Part shown: positions 51,342 through 60,036 of the stretch, piece by piece
Position numbering within the stretch: the stretch's first letter is position 1
How the letters are laid out: each line of letters opens with the position of its first letter
DNA from: Nitrososphaerota archaeon
GTDB lineage: Archaea > Thermoproteota > Nitrososphaeria > Nitrososphaerales > Gagatemarchaeaceae
Reading direction: 5' to 3'
DNA: 64,000 nucleotides
NCBI GenBank assembly: GCA_027887045.1
Contig: JAPCJH010000002.1
Span: forward strand, 446,723-510,722
The notes under the pieces: generated by a model
Told to the model about the DNA's origin: nothing
The model's input: the letters and a program-made list of their open reading frames with translations, nothing else
Database searches by the model: none
Position numbers and translations under genes: made by a program

Positions 51342-51389
51342 ACCTAACCATCGAAACTACTTTTGCCAGTTAGAGTTAAATACCTAACC
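51342..51389. promoter_or_regulatory. repeated ACCTAACC in divergent promoter region
   Basis: ACCTAACC occurs at 51342-51349 and 51382-51389, 40 bases apart, with GGTTAG inverted at 51408-51413. The region separates the CGNR gene from the small-protein operon at 51417, so it may carry operators of the CGNR regulator. Confidence 0.4.
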
Positions 51390-51416
51390 TGCATAGGGTA
51401 CATAGGTGGTTAGACA

Positions 51417-51689
51417 ATGCAACAGAATTCGGTGAACGGCCTCAACGTGCTTGAGCCCATTGACCAGTTTGACAGGGATCTTCTCAGTTTGTTGGGGTCG
51501 AGGGTCCATACGAGTCTAGAAGACGCCGTCTCTGAAAGCGTAGGTCAAGAGGTCGTGAGGGTGAAGAAACTGATGGAGGCTGGATACCTTCGCCTTGTTG
51601 TGTTGTCCTATCCTTGGGGAGCGGATTTCGACCTGGAACTTAGTCCAGCCGGAAAGGAGCTAGTCCAAGAAGAGCGTGCCATCCGATGA
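51417..51689 (+). CDS. small winged-helix-like hypothetical protein
   Basis: The 90-residue acidic protein has FDRDLLSLLGSRVHTSLEDAVSES, VRVKKLMEAGYLRLVVLS and a C-terminal FDLELSPAGKELVQEE, whose helix-helix-wing arrangement resembles a winged-helix domain. A TATA-like gttaaata lies near 51375. The end overlaps the next gene by four bases (ATGA). No family recognised; perhaps a transcriptional regulator. Confidence 0.6.
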   Translation: MQQNSVNGLNVLEPIDQFDRDLLSLLGSRVHTSLEDAVSESVGQEVVRVKKLMEAGYLRLVVLSYPWGADFDLELSPAGKELVQEERAIR

Positions 51690-51937
51690 GCGGCCAGGCG
51701 AGCTCTGAAATCTGCTCCAACAGGGAGGAGCATGGTAAGGAGCTGAAATATGGGGTAATTGCGATGGCTCGGGCAGCTGGTCTGACCACGGGGAGCTCTG
51801 AAATGCGGAGCATCACCGTGGGTGGCGTGCAGATTCCCCCAACTCGGTTGTCGGAGATAGGACAGGTCTTGCGGGAGCATCGAGAGATAAGGAGAAAAAT
51901 AGAGAGAAACATTATGATGATGAGGAGAGTAGCGTAA
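51686..51937 (+). CDS. small hypothetical protein, coupled to previous gene
   Basis: The 83-residue frame overlaps the upstream gene by ATGA and ends four bases before the next start. It contains KELKYGVIAMARAAGLTTG, ITVGGVQIPPTRLSEIG and a basic helical tail REHREIRRKIERNIMMMRR. No family is recognised. Gene position supports coding in an operon; composition gives moderate support. Confidence 0.5.
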   Translation: MSGQASSEICSNREEHGKELKYGVIAMARAAGLTTGSSEMRSITVGGVQIPPTRLSEIGQVLREHREIRRKIERNIMMMRRVA

Positions 51938-51941
51938 GAGG

Positions 51942-52319
51942 ATGAAATTCAGATTCTATTACACGGGGATCAGAGTAAGGAATCTACCTCGAGCTCTGAA
52001 GTTCTACCGCGCGCTGGGGCTGGAATCAGTCGGCAAAGGCACGATGCCTCACGGCGGGAAATACGTGCAACTCCGCGATCCCAAGTCAAAGCAGGTGCTC
52101 GAGCTCAATTGGTATCCTGCGGGTTCCCGATTCTATACCGAGTACTCCCCCGGAGAGGAGCTTGATCATCTGGCCTTCGTCGTGAAAGACGTCAAGAGGG
52201 CGTATCGGGAACTCTTGAAGCTGGGTGCGACCAGCGCTGTTGCGCCGAAGCAGGCAGAGGGCACGGAAGTCTACGTGAAAGACCTCGATGGAATCTGGAT
52301 CGAGCTGCTGCAAGCGTAA
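51942..52319 (+). CDS. VOC-fold glyoxalase/dioxygenase-like protein
   Basis: The 125-residue vicinal-oxygen-chelate protein has the first-module start YTGIRVRNLPRALKFYRALGLE, YVQLRDPKSKQVLELNW with a metal-ligand Glu, EELDHLAFVV with a metal-ligand His, and EVYVKDLDGIWIELLQ with the last Glu. It could be a lactoylglutathione lyase-like or ring-cleavage-type enzyme; the metal-binding residues are retained. It follows the two small genes on the same strand. Substrate unknown. Confidence 0.82.
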   Translation: MKFRFYYTGIRVRNLPRALKFYRALGLESVGKGTMPHGGKYVQLRDPKSKQVLELNWYPAGSRFYTEYSPGEELDHLAFVVKDVKRAYRELLKLGATSAVAPKQAEGTEVYVKDLDGIWIELLQA

Positions 52320-52383
52320 TTGCCCGACAAGAATCCCTGAAATTCCCGTAAATAATCCGAATCGGAAAGCATAGGACGAGCGA

Positions 52384-53370
52384 ATGAGTCTCCGCATGCT
52401 CTTCTTAGATATGGACCCAGGCGTGGACGACGCAATCGCGATCATCTTCGCGAGCGCTTCAAGAAAATTCAGTGTACTGGGAATCAGCACGGTAGCAGGT
52501 AACGCCCCAATCGAGGATACCACGGAAAACGCGCGCAGACTCGTAGATTTTCTACGAATGGAGACTACCGTGTTCAAGGGGGCCTCCAAGCCGCTCGTGA
52601 GGCCTCATGAGATTGCATACTGGCTCCCGGGAGAGAAGAGGGTCGTCCCGGCAAGAGAAACTCAGAGACCGGACGGTGGGGTACCCTTCCATGGCGAGAA
52701 GGGTCTGGGCGATACACGACTTCCCCGCTCGCGGTCATCCCTCAGAAAGGTTTCCGGCCCAGAGGCGATTGTTCAGGCAGCAAGGAAGGATCCGGAGGCG
52801 GTCACTCTCGTCGCGACGGGACCGCTGACCAATGTTGCGATTGCGCTTCTCCTTGAGCCTAAGCTGCCAACACTACTCTCGAAACTAGTAGTGATGGGGG
52901 GTGCCTACGGCAAGACCCGGTTTGGGACCGGTAACATCACGGAGAACGCCGAGTTCAACGTGTACTGCGACCCGGAGGCAGCGAAGATCGTCTTCGAAGG
53001 CTTCGCGGGGGCGGTGTGCGTGGGCCTAGATGTCACCGCAGACCCTCAGAATATGCTCTACGAGAGAGACGTCGGCAGATTTCGGAACGGGAGAAAGGCG
53101 TCCCTTGCTAGATCCCTGATCGGATACGATCTGAGAACTTACGGTAGATTTGAAGCGCACGACCCTCTCGCGCTGTATTACGCGTACGACAGTTCGGCGT
53201 TCAGAACCGTTCGTGCTCGTGTGGAGGTCGGTACTACGGGAGCGCTACGCGGGCACACCAACGCGAAGGCTAGAACAGCGAAGAATGGACAACTGATAGC
53301 CACTAAGGTGGACTTCGAGAGATTCAGAAAAGACCTTTTCGCGGAGATTAACGTACCCCAGAAGGATTAG
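52384..53370 (+). CDS. inosine-uridine nucleoside hydrolase family
   Basis: The 328-residue nucleoside N-ribohydrolase has the calcium-binding N-terminus LDMDPGVDDAIAI, TVAGNAP, VATGPLTNVAIAL, MGGAYG, ENAEFNVYCDPEAA and a late HDPLALYYA. It splits ribonucleosides into base and ribose for salvage. The residue before DPG is Met where many family members have Thr. It is a single gene preceded by a short leader, and convergent with the DUF1614 gene, overlapping it by four bases. Confidence 0.92.
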   Translation: MSLRMLFLDMDPGVDDAIAIIFASASRKFSVLGISTVAGNAPIEDTTENARRLVDFLRMETTVFKGASKPLVRPHEIAYWLPGEKRVVPARETQRPDGGVPFHGEKGLGDTRLPRSRSSLRKVSGPEAIVQAARKDPEAVTLVATGPLTNVAIALLLEPKLPTLLSKLVVMGGAYGKTRFGTGNITENAEFNVYCDPEAAKIVFEGFAGAVCVGLDVTADPQNMLYERDVGRFRNGRKASLARSLIGYDLRTYGRFEAHDPLALYYAYDSSAFRTVRARVEVGTTGALRGHTNAKARTAKNGQLIATKVDFERFRKDLFAEINVPQKD

Positions 53371-54056
53371 ACAAGGAGCACCGCGATTATGCCGGAAAGA
53401 AAGATGCCGTCAAACTTCCCCGCGCCCCCGATGCTCGCGATCGGAGACCCGAGATTCTCTATCCCCAGGAGATTTGTCAGGTCGGCGCCGATGAGGGTAC
53501 CGAGCGTTCCTGCCACATAAGCGACAACTGCAGGAGACCCTGGCGAAACAAGGTAGGCTACCAGCGCCGCTACGATTGGGGGGACGAGGGCTGGCGCGAC
53601 GATTCCGACGCCATAGACCTTCCTCGCGAACATGTGAACGACGGTGGCCGTAATGACAGTCGCAAAGACCGCTTCCGCGAGCAGGTCGAGGTGGGAACCT
53701 AACAGGTAAAGGCACACCGCCGAGGGAATAATCGCCCCGCCGAGATTCGCCGCTACTACGGTTGAGACCTCCTTGGTGACATACCGGGGGACCTGGTAGG
53801 TCACCCAGAATACGCGCACTTCGTCGAGTTCCACCGCGCTCTGTTCGCGCGCGATCCTCCTCAGCGGGATGTTGATGTAACTGCCCAGGAGTGTCGCGAG
53901 GAGAATCGCAACCGCTTGGTACTTGGTAAGGCCGATCCGTTCGAAGGCTGCCTCAGAGAGACCGATGAACACGAAGAAAATGAGCAGCCCGAGGATGATT
54001 GCGAAGACCGCGTAGAGGGCTCTCCCGTAAGGGCGGTAGAAGCGGTACGAGCTCAC
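53367..54056 (-). CDS. DUF1614 membrane protein
   Basis: The 229-residue membrane protein has six hydrophobic segments. The middle one reads TKYQAVAILLATLLGSYINIP, and GIVAPALVPPIVAALVAYLVSP and a final ASIGGAGKFDGIFLSGIIA follow, as in DUF1614 proteins of archaea and some bacteria. Function unknown; the pattern of Gly/Pro kinked helices could indicate transport. It overlaps the nucleoside hydrolase end by four bases. Confidence 0.8.
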   Translation of the reverse strand: MSSYRFYRPYGRALYAVFAIILGLLIFFVFIGLSEAAFERIGLTKYQAVAILLATLLGSYINIPLRRIAREQSAVELDEVRVFWVTYQVPRYVTKEVSTVVAANLGGAIIPSAVCLYLLGSHLDLLAEAVFATVITATVVHMFARKVYGVGIVAPALVPPIVAALVAYLVSPGSPAVVAYVAGTLGTLIGADLTNLLGIENLGSPIASIGGAGKFDGIFLSGIIAVLLV

Positions 54057-54369
54057 CCGTTCACCCGGCCTCGGCCATCCCCGACTAAATCTCCCGTGTC
54101 GTAAATAAGGTTGGACGACACGGACTGGAGGATAAACTTCCTAGGATCGGAGAGCTACTGATTGAACGTCGAAGGGAAAGGACTCTTCCAGGTTACAAAA
54201 ATCAATTCTGTTGGTACGTCATGGCGGCACCCTCGAGTTCCCCCTAACCGTTTCGAGAAAGACTTCGGCGTATGCGATGAACCAGATGCCGGGATTGACG
54301 CGGCAGGCCAGCTCTGACATCAGGGTCCAAAAAACGAGGGGGAGGCGTGGACCCCGATCCACGCCGGTC

Positions 54370-54906
54370 TTATGCTGTCGCGGCGGTGACAAGGAGACGG
54401 ACACCGTATTCTGTCGCTCCGTTGCTAAAGTCGAGAGTCAGGACACCGTATGAGGTGATCCCGAACTTCCCGAGGCTTCTCTCTTGGAAGAGGAAGAGTG
54501 CGCTGTTGCTCGCAGTTCCCTGTCCTACCATGAACCTTCCGTAGTGACCGATTTCAGCTGACCCACCGGTGACGGTGAAGATGTTGGTTCCGATGGTTAA
54601 TGACCCGCCGGACACTGTGACAACGTAGCCACCCTTGAGAACGCCATCGACCTTGAGGGTTAGTGTCCCCGAGGCGGTACCGTTCTGTGCTGGATCTCCG
54701 ATCACGCGGTATCCTCCCGCAGAACTGGTCAGGGTTATGGTCTGACCGGCCGTGAAGGTGACCGCTGAGTTGAGGTTAGTGGTTTGTCGGTTCGCGAGTT
54801 GGAGTGATGGCACTTGAGTTGCCGCAATTGCTGGATACGCTACTAGCATAGCGAGGACCGCCAGAACGCCGGCGACCCCGCCGATTGCAACGCTTGTCGT
54901 TTTCAT
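54370..54906 (-). CDS. secreted beta-rich protein, paralogue of 56161-56844
   Basis: The 178-residue protein has a signal peptide (VAIGGVAGVLAVLAMLVAYPAIAA) and a beta-strand-rich mature part with TAGQTITLTSSAGGYRV, TASGTLTLKVDGVLKGGYVV and FTVTGGSAEIGHYGRF. A closely similar order occurs in the 56161-56844 product. Surface or secreted role is likely, enzyme activity unlikely. No family recognised. Confidence 0.68.
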   Translation of the reverse strand: MKTTSVAIGGVAGVLAVLAMLVAYPAIAATQVPSLQLANRQTTNLNSAVTFTAGQTITLTSSAGGYRVIGDPAQNGTASGTLTLKVDGVLKGGYVVTVSGGSLTIGTNIFTVTGGSAEIGHYGRFMVGQGTASNSALFLFQERSLGKFGITSYGVLTLDFSNGATEYGVRLLVTAATA

Positions 54907-55028
54907 TTTTCGTCAGGGGATTTATGGAGCCGCGCGTATTTATTGGGGCGGAAGGTTCCGTATGGACGCAACGTCCAGACGGTTCGTCCAAAAGGTTAAA
55001 ACGAGAAAATCGTCGCGAAACCTGAATA

Positions 55029-55694
55029 ATGCTTTCTCCTCCCCTTCTCATCCTCTTCCTTCTCAACGTTCTCAGTGCAATCGTGGCTTTGATAATCAGC
55101 TACTACGCGTTCAGGTTCAACAGGCTGGTGGACAGCAACGTTCTCAGGGCGATAAGCATCGGCTTCATGCTGTTGGGAATCAGCCTGTCGACGGAGGCGT
55201 TAACCTCAGTCATAGCCGGGCAGACCATCGTCGAGGCTTTCATCGCTCCAAGAATTCTGCAGGCCGACGAAGGAGTCTTGTTCCTGGTAATGCAGATCGC
55301 TGCCTACCTGACCTTTGCTTGGGGGTACACCACAGGTGCGTTCGGTAAGCAAAAGAGTTCGCTCGTCCAATCGTCCGCGGTACTTCTCCTCGCGGCGGCT
55401 GCACGCCCGCTCACTACCTACTACGATGCGACCGTCTTCTTCTACCTCGCCACGGTCGTCCTCCTCGCCTTCGTCGTTTTTCAGGGAATCCTGATCTACG
55501 CACGAAGCAAGAACAGGTCCCCTCTTCTCGTCCTCCTCGGCTTCGGGCTTATCCTTCTGGGTCACGTTTTCATGCTGGATGCCGTGGTCGCTCTGGCACC
55601 AAGTCCCTTCTACGAAGGGACAGCAATTCAGTTCGTGGGGTTCCTTTCACTGCTCTGGTTCCTTGTTAGGAGCGGCAGAATTGGTCCAACCTGA
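55029..55694 (+). CDS. seven-TM membrane protein, unknown
   Basis: The 221-residue protein is almost wholly hydrophobic with about seven TM helices, short loops and few polar residues within helices, resembling small archaeal seven-helix sensors. No retinal lysine or known motif is apparent. Its 3' end overlaps the downstream winged-helix gene by 14 bases (TTG 55681), so both are co-expressed. A membrane-sensor plus regulator pair is plausible. Confidence 0.7.
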   Translation: MLSPPLLILFLLNVLSAIVALIISYYAFRFNRLVDSNVLRAISIGFMLLGISLSTEALTSVIAGQTIVEAFIAPRILQADEGVLFLVMQIAAYLTFAWGYTTGAFGKQKSSLVQSSAVLLLAAAARPLTTYYDATVFFYLATVVLLAFVVFQGILIYARSKNRSPLLVLLGFGLILLGHVFMLDAVVALAPSPFYEGTAIQFVGFLSLLWFLVRSGRIGPT

Positions 55695-55965
55695 GAAACA
55701 GCGCAGTACTCTCGGGATTTACATTGACATCTTGGAGTCAGTGAGAGAACTTGGGAACGCGAAACCCACACACATCCTGTACAAGGCGAACCTCTCTCAC
55801 GATAGGCTCACGAAATACTTGGACGAATTGGTAGGAAAGGGGCTGATCGCGGTCAAACTCGATGGTGACAGCAGGTATTACGTGATGACGCCCAGTGGGG
55901 TACAGTTTCTTATCGAGATTCGGAAAGCAGAGGCTTTCGTTAGCGGCTTTGGAATTGCGCTTTGA
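55681..55965 (+). CDS. winged helix-turn-helix regulator (HTH_45 type)
   Basis: The 94-residue protein has TLGIYIDILESVRELGNAKP, the recognition helix HDRLTKYLDELVGKGLI and the wing DSRYYVMTPSGVQFLIEI. It is the same winged-helix type as the 19255-19527 protein. TTG 55681 gives the usual N-terminus; an open frame continues upstream within the membrane-protein gene but reads as its shadow. Coupled to the seven-TM gene, so it may be the output of a one-component membrane system. Confidence 0.8.
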   Translation: MVQPEKQRSTLGIYIDILESVRELGNAKPTHILYKANLSHDRLTKYLDELVGKGLIAVKLDGDSRYYVMTPSGVQFLIEIRKAEAFVSGFGIAL

Positions 55966-56160
55966 GCAGAGTATTTCACGAAGAAGGGCCCTGTCTTTGG
56001 GAAAAATCCCGTGCGGACATCAGGCGAATTTGCGATAATTTCACTCTCTCTCGCATTTATTTACAAAAAGACGGGAGGTTTACCGTTCAACTGAGCTGAA
56101 CGAGGGCAGGTCACCTGTCCAAAAGAGCTGATTCTTAACGGGAACAGAGTAACCATAAGT

Positions 56161-56844
56161 ATGAAGAAAAGCACAATCGCTTCAATGGCGATAATGTCGC
56201 TCCTTGTAACGGGAATCGCGACAATCGCGTTCGCCCAAGCCTCTACAACAACTCACACTGGGACAACAAGTACCTCATCCTCGACTTCCGACGAAGGGTC
56301 AGAGACTAATACAGCAACTAATACAGCAACGACAACGGCGACGACGACACAGCACCAGGACAGCGAATCCGACAATGGAGCAAATCACGAACAGCAGGGC
56401 ACAAGTTCGGCCAAGTCAGACGAAGGTCCGGAAGATGAGCCTCAGCCACTAAGCCTCACCGTAGGGCAGACGATTACTCTGCCCACGATGACGGGAAGCT
56501 ACGTCAACGCAGCTGACAAGACAATCAAAGGGACCGCAACAGGTTCATTCACCCTGACGGTGACCGGAGTCTTCCAACAAGGCTTCACGCTGTCAATAAC
56601 CTCCGGAACCTTTTCAATAGGAAGTACATCCTACACAGTCACAGGTGGCACGCTCGTGCTCGGATCGGACGGCAATTCGGCGACTGGAACGGGAACGACC
56701 TCAGGAGGTCAATTCCTAATCCGTCTCGGAATCAACGGACCCTCGACTACCACCCCAACCGGCAAAGCAGCCCTCGACTTCAAGAACGGCACGACCGAGT
56801 ATCTGGTATCTCTGGGGGCAGCAGCAGAGTCCTCTGAAGACTAG
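56161..56844 (+). CDS. secreted Thr-rich protein, paralogue of 54370-54906
   Basis: The 227-residue protein has a signal peptide (IASMAIMSLLVTGIATIAFA) and a Thr/Ser/Asp-rich linker (TSSSTSDEGSETNTATNTA). A beta domain follows with SLTVGQTITLPTMTGSY, TATGSFTLTVTGVFQQGF and SYTVTGGTLVLGSDG. The domain closely follows that of the 54370-54906 protein, which lacks the linker. Probably cell-surface or secreted, function unknown. T-rich sequence after the stop could terminate transcription. Confidence 0.7.
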   Translation: MKKSTIASMAIMSLLVTGIATIAFAQASTTTHTGTTSTSSSTSDEGSETNTATNTATTTATTTQHQDSESDNGANHEQQGTSSAKSDEGPEDEPQPLSLTVGQTITLPTMTGSYVNAADKTIKGTATGSFTLTVTGVFQQGFTLSITSGTFSIGSTSYTVTGGTLVLGSDGNSATGTGTTSGGQFLIRLGINGPSTTTPTGKAALDFKNGTTEYLVSLGAAAESSED

Positions 56845-56861
56845 AATCCGCTCGGTCTCTC

Positions 56862-56868
56862 TTTTTTT
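56862..56868 (+). terminator. T-run behind secreted protein gene
   Basis: Seven T in a T-rich context (56857-56874) follow the stop codon at 56844, the kind of signal archaeal RNA polymerase uses for termination. Confidence 0.4.
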
Positions 56869-56918
56869 CTTATTTCGAAACGAAAACGGCGGGAACCGAA
56901 TCAGGGGACTAGCCCGTC

Positions 56919-57059
56919 TTAGACTGCTCTGGCCCTCGCGCGGAGCATTTCTTCGTTCTTGGTCTGGGTACACATTGGGCACTTCAAACGCCCAGATATG
57001 ATGTCCCTCTGCAGGCGAACCTGGTGTGAAGGGCAAATGTCGCGCTGTTCTTTATCCAT
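56919..57059 (-). CDS. small zinc-ribbon protein, 46 residues
   Basis: A 46-codon frame from ATG 57059 encodes DKEQRDICPSHQVRLQRDI and LKCPMCTQTK, a CPxH/CPMC pair like a mini zinc ribbon, then a basic RARARA tail. A minus-strand TATA-like ctaaatac (57089-57082) lies about 25 bases before the ATG, so the message would be leaderless. It is distinct from overlapping frames and well formed. Nucleic-acid or protein binding is likely. No family name. Confidence 0.62.
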   Translation of the reverse strand: MDKEQRDICPSHQVRLQRDIISGRLKCPMCTQTKNEEMLRARARAV

Positions 57060-57197
57060 ACGTTTTGCGGGCCCGTGCGTGTATTTAGCTTATGCTACCT
57101 AATCCCACTAGAGAATCAAGCCGGCCTTCTTCACGCCCCTCGGAAACCGAGCGAGTCGAACCTCACTCTCTTTTTACCTGATATCTGTGGGGGTTGC

Positions 57198-58337
57198 GTG
57201 TTGATCGCGGGAGTGCCAAAGGAGACCGCCCTCGGAGAAAGAAGGGTGGCCCTAGTCCCGGAAACTCTCGCAAAGCTGAAGGGGATTTCGATACTGGTCC
57301 AGCGGGGGGCGGGCGAGGCCTCGGGGTTCGAGGATTCCGATTATGCCGAAATGGGCGCGTCGGTCGTGGACGATCCAAAGGAACTCCATCAACGGGCCGA
57401 TGTCATCCTCAAGGTGCAACCTCCCACGCCGGCTGAAGTGGATTTGTTCAGAGACGCCTCACACCTGATCTCGTTCCTCTATCCGCTTTCGAATCTTGAG
57501 ACGGTCAGGAAGCTCGCCGAGCACCACGTGACGTCCTTCGCCATGGACCTGATGCCGCGCATCAGCCGCGCTCAGTCGATGGACGCCCTATCGTCCCAAT
57601 CCACCATAGCCGGATACAAAGCGGTCATCATCGCGGCCGGATCTTTGCCCAGACTCTTCCCGTTGCTCATGACGGCCGCGGGTACGGTCGCTCCAGCGCG
57701 GGTTCTCGTCATCGGGGCTGGGGTTGCCGGATTACAGGCAATCGCGGTCGCACGAAGACTCGGCGCCCTCGTGAGCGCGTACGATGTACGACCCGCGGCG
57801 AAGGAACAGGTGGCCAGCCTCGGGGCAAAGTTCGTCGAGATCCCCGTAGAAGCGGAGGACGCGCAAGACAAAAGTGGGTACGCAAAAGCCCAATCGGAAG
57901 AATTCTACCAGAAACAGCAAAAGTTCCTCGCGGATCGCGCGCACGAATCCGACGTCATCATCACGACGGCGCTAGTGCCGGGTGGACGCGCTCCGGTTCT
58001 CATCTCTGAAGAGGCCGTCGAGGGGATGAGGCGTGGGTCGGTAATAGTGGACCTGGCGGCTGAGCAGGGGGGAAACTGCGCGTTGACAGAGGCGGGAAAG
58101 GTAGTCGTCAAGCATGGCGTGACCATCCACGGACCCCTGAACCTACCGTCGACCGTGGCGCCACAAGCTAGCCAGTTCTATTCCAGGAACATATCAGCGT
58201 TCCTTTCGACCATGCTGAAGGACGGGAGTCTGAAGGTCGATCTTAACGACGAACTTGTTCGCGGGACTCTGGTGACAGACAAGGGCGAAATCGTCAACCA
58301 ATCTGTACTAGCCGCTCTTCAGGGAAGAGGAAGCTGA
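57198..58337 (+). CDS. pntAA: proton-translocating NAD(P) transhydrogenase, alpha part 1
   Basis: The protein is the NAD(H)-binding domain I: GVPKETALGERRVALVPE, the alanine-dehydrogenase-like Rossmann stretch RVLVIGAGVAGLQAIAVARRLGA, and VIITTALVPGGRAPVLI. It binds NADH and passes hydride to the NADP domain of the beta subunit. The frame extends upstream to 57075, but GTG 57198 begins at the family N-terminus. It overlaps pntAB by one base (TGATG). Confidence 0.92.
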   Translation: MLIAGVPKETALGERRVALVPETLAKLKGISILVQRGAGEASGFEDSDYAEMGASVVDDPKELHQRADVILKVQPPTPAEVDLFRDASHLISFLYPLSNLETVRKLAEHHVTSFAMDLMPRISRAQSMDALSSQSTIAGYKAVIIAAGSLPRLFPLLMTAAGTVAPARVLVIGAGVAGLQAIAVARRLGALVSAYDVRPAAKEQVASLGAKFVEIPVEAEDAQDKSGYAKAQSEEFYQKQQKFLADRAHESDVIITTALVPGGRAPVLISEEAVEGMRRGSVIVDLAAEQGGNCALTEAGKVVVKHGVTIHGPLNLPSTVAPQASQFYSRNISAFLSTMLKDGSLKVDLNDELVRGTLVTDKGEIVNQSVLAALQGRGS

Positions 58338-58642
58338 TGGCCGACGCCGTCCAGACCGACCTGGCTGTCAATCTGCTCATCTTCCTAATGGCCACCTTCC
58401 TGGGACTCGAGCTTGTCCGCCATGTTTCCCGTCTTCTGCACACCCCGCTCATGTCGCTCACGAACGCCATCTCGTCGGTCTCCTTCGTGGCAGCCCTGAT
58501 TGTCATGGTGGACCCAAAGAACGATTTGATACTGTTCCTCGTGACTATCGCGGTCGGTCTGGCGGCCACGAACATCGTGAGCGGGTTTGTTATCACGGAT
58601 AGAATCCTGAGGATGTTCAAGCGGGACAGGCCGAAGAAATGA
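58337..58642 (+). CDS. pntAB: NAD(P) transhydrogenase, alpha part 2
   Basis: The 101-residue membrane subunit of the split alpha chain has three TM helices with LLIFLMATFLGLELV, LMSLTNAISSVSFVAALIVM and LILFLVTIAVGLAATNIVSGFVI. Together with PntB membrane helices it makes the proton channel. Overlaps pntAA by one base and pntB by four (ATGA), so the three subunits are coupled. The charged tail RMFKRDRPKK is short. Confidence 0.93.
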   Translation: MADAVQTDLAVNLLIFLMATFLGLELVRHVSRLLHTPLMSLTNAISSVSFVAALIVMVDPKNDLILFLVTIAVGLAATNIVSGFVITDRILRMFKRDRPKK

Positions 58643-60018
58643 GCGACCTTCCCCAATATCTCTACATCATCGCGATCGTGCTATTCGCCCTCTCCCTGAG
58701 GTGGATGGGCGAAGTGAAATCCGCCCGGCGCGGGAACTGGGCAGCGGCGCTGGGAATGGTCCTCGCTATTATCGGCACGCTCATCGCCTATCAGGTCCAG
58801 AGGACCGACCTTCTGATCGCTGGGGTAGTCGTCGGCACAATAATCGGTCTACCCATAGGCTTGAAGGTACGGATGACCGGAGTACCCCAAAGGACGGCCG
58901 CATCTCACGCCTTTGGATCCCTAGCGGTCGCCCTTGTTGGGACAGCAGAGTTCTACCAGAGAGCGCCGGCAATTGACATTTTTGCTGTGTCGGTCCTGTC
59001 CGCCGAGATGATTCTCGGATACCTCACCTTCACGGGGAGTTGCATCGCTTTCGCGAAGCTGCAAGGTCTCATTCCGGGTAGGCCCTTTGTCTATCGAGGT
59101 CGGAATTTTGTGAATCTCTCGGTGTTGGGAGTTGCGATCGTCCTCGGCATCTTCTTGGTAATCGACCCAGGGCAGGGGTTCGTTCTTCCCATAATGGCGG
59201 GGTTTGCGCTCCTCTTCGGCTTCGTACTGGTGATGGCCATAGGAGGTGCGGATATGCCGACCGTCATCGCCATCCTGAACTCCTACGCGGGTATCTCGGC
59301 CGCGGCTCTCGGGTTCGTACTCAACAACAGGGTCCTGATCGTGGCTGGGGCGCTCGACGGTTCATCCGGCTTCATCCTCGCCGTGATAATGAGCCAAGCA
59401 ATGAATCGTTCTTTCGTGAACGTGCTGTTTGGTGGAGTGGGAGCTGTGGTCTCGGCCGGCTCACCCGGGAGCGCGCAGACCGGGCGGACGGTACAGGCTT
59501 ACACCGTCGACGATGTGGCGACGGTGCTCGAGGGAGCGAAGTCGGTAATCATTGTTCCCGGGTATGGGATGGCGGTTGCCCAGGCCCAACACGTGGTCAA
59601 AGAGCTCGCCGACGTACTGGAAAAATCTGACATAGATGTGAAGTACGCAATCCACCCTGTCGCGGGGCGCATGCCAGGACACATGAACGTCCTCCTCGCC
59701 GAGGCCCAAGTTCCCTACGACCAGCTCTTGGAGATGGACCGGATTAACCCGCTATTTCCCGAGACGGATGTAGCCATAGTGGTCGGCGCAAACGACGTGA
59801 CGAATCCAGCCGCCAGGACGAAACCAGACTCTCCGCTCTATGGGATGCCTATCCTCGACGTGGACAAGGCCAAAACCGTGGTCTTCGTCAAGCGGTCGAT
59901 GAATCCGGGATTTTCTGGCGTCGACAACGAATTGTTCTATCTGCCGAACACGATGATGGTCTTCGGGGACGCGAAGAAGGTCCTGGGCGAGTTGTTGGCC
60001 GCGTTGAAGAGGCGCTGA
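58639..60018 (+). CDS. pntB: NAD(P) transhydrogenase, beta subunit
   Basis: The 459-residue subunit has about nine TM helices including GGADMPTVIAILNSYAGISAAALGF (the conserved membrane Asp/Asn region). The cytoplasmic NADP-binding domain III has IIVPGYGMAVAQAQHVVKEL, HPVAGRMPGHMNVLLAEAQVPYD and ALVVGANDVTNPAA-like sequence. It reduces NADP+ with NADH using the proton gradient. Such genes are uncommon in archaea, so ancient transfer from bacteria is likely. It completes a three-gene operon. Confidence 0.94.
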   Translation: MSDLPQYLYIIAIVLFALSLRWMGEVKSARRGNWAAALGMVLAIIGTLIAYQVQRTDLLIAGVVVGTIIGLPIGLKVRMTGVPQRTAASHAFGSLAVALVGTAEFYQRAPAIDIFAVSVLSAEMILGYLTFTGSCIAFAKLQGLIPGRPFVYRGRNFVNLSVLGVAIVLGIFLVIDPGQGFVLPIMAGFALLFGFVLVMAIGGADMPTVIAILNSYAGISAAALGFVLNNRVLIVAGALDGSSGFILAVIMSQAMNRSFVNVLFGGVGAVVSAGSPGSAQTGRTVQAYTVDDVATVLEGAKSVIIVPGYGMAVAQAQHVVKELADVLEKSDIDVKYAIHPVAGRMPGHMNVLLAEAQVPYDQLLEMDRINPLFPETDVAIVVGANDVTNPAARTKPDSPLYGMPILDVDKAKTVVFVKRSMNPGFSGVDNELFYLPNTMMVFGDAKKVLGELLAALKRR

Positions 60019-60036
60019 GCTACGAGGAAACATTGC

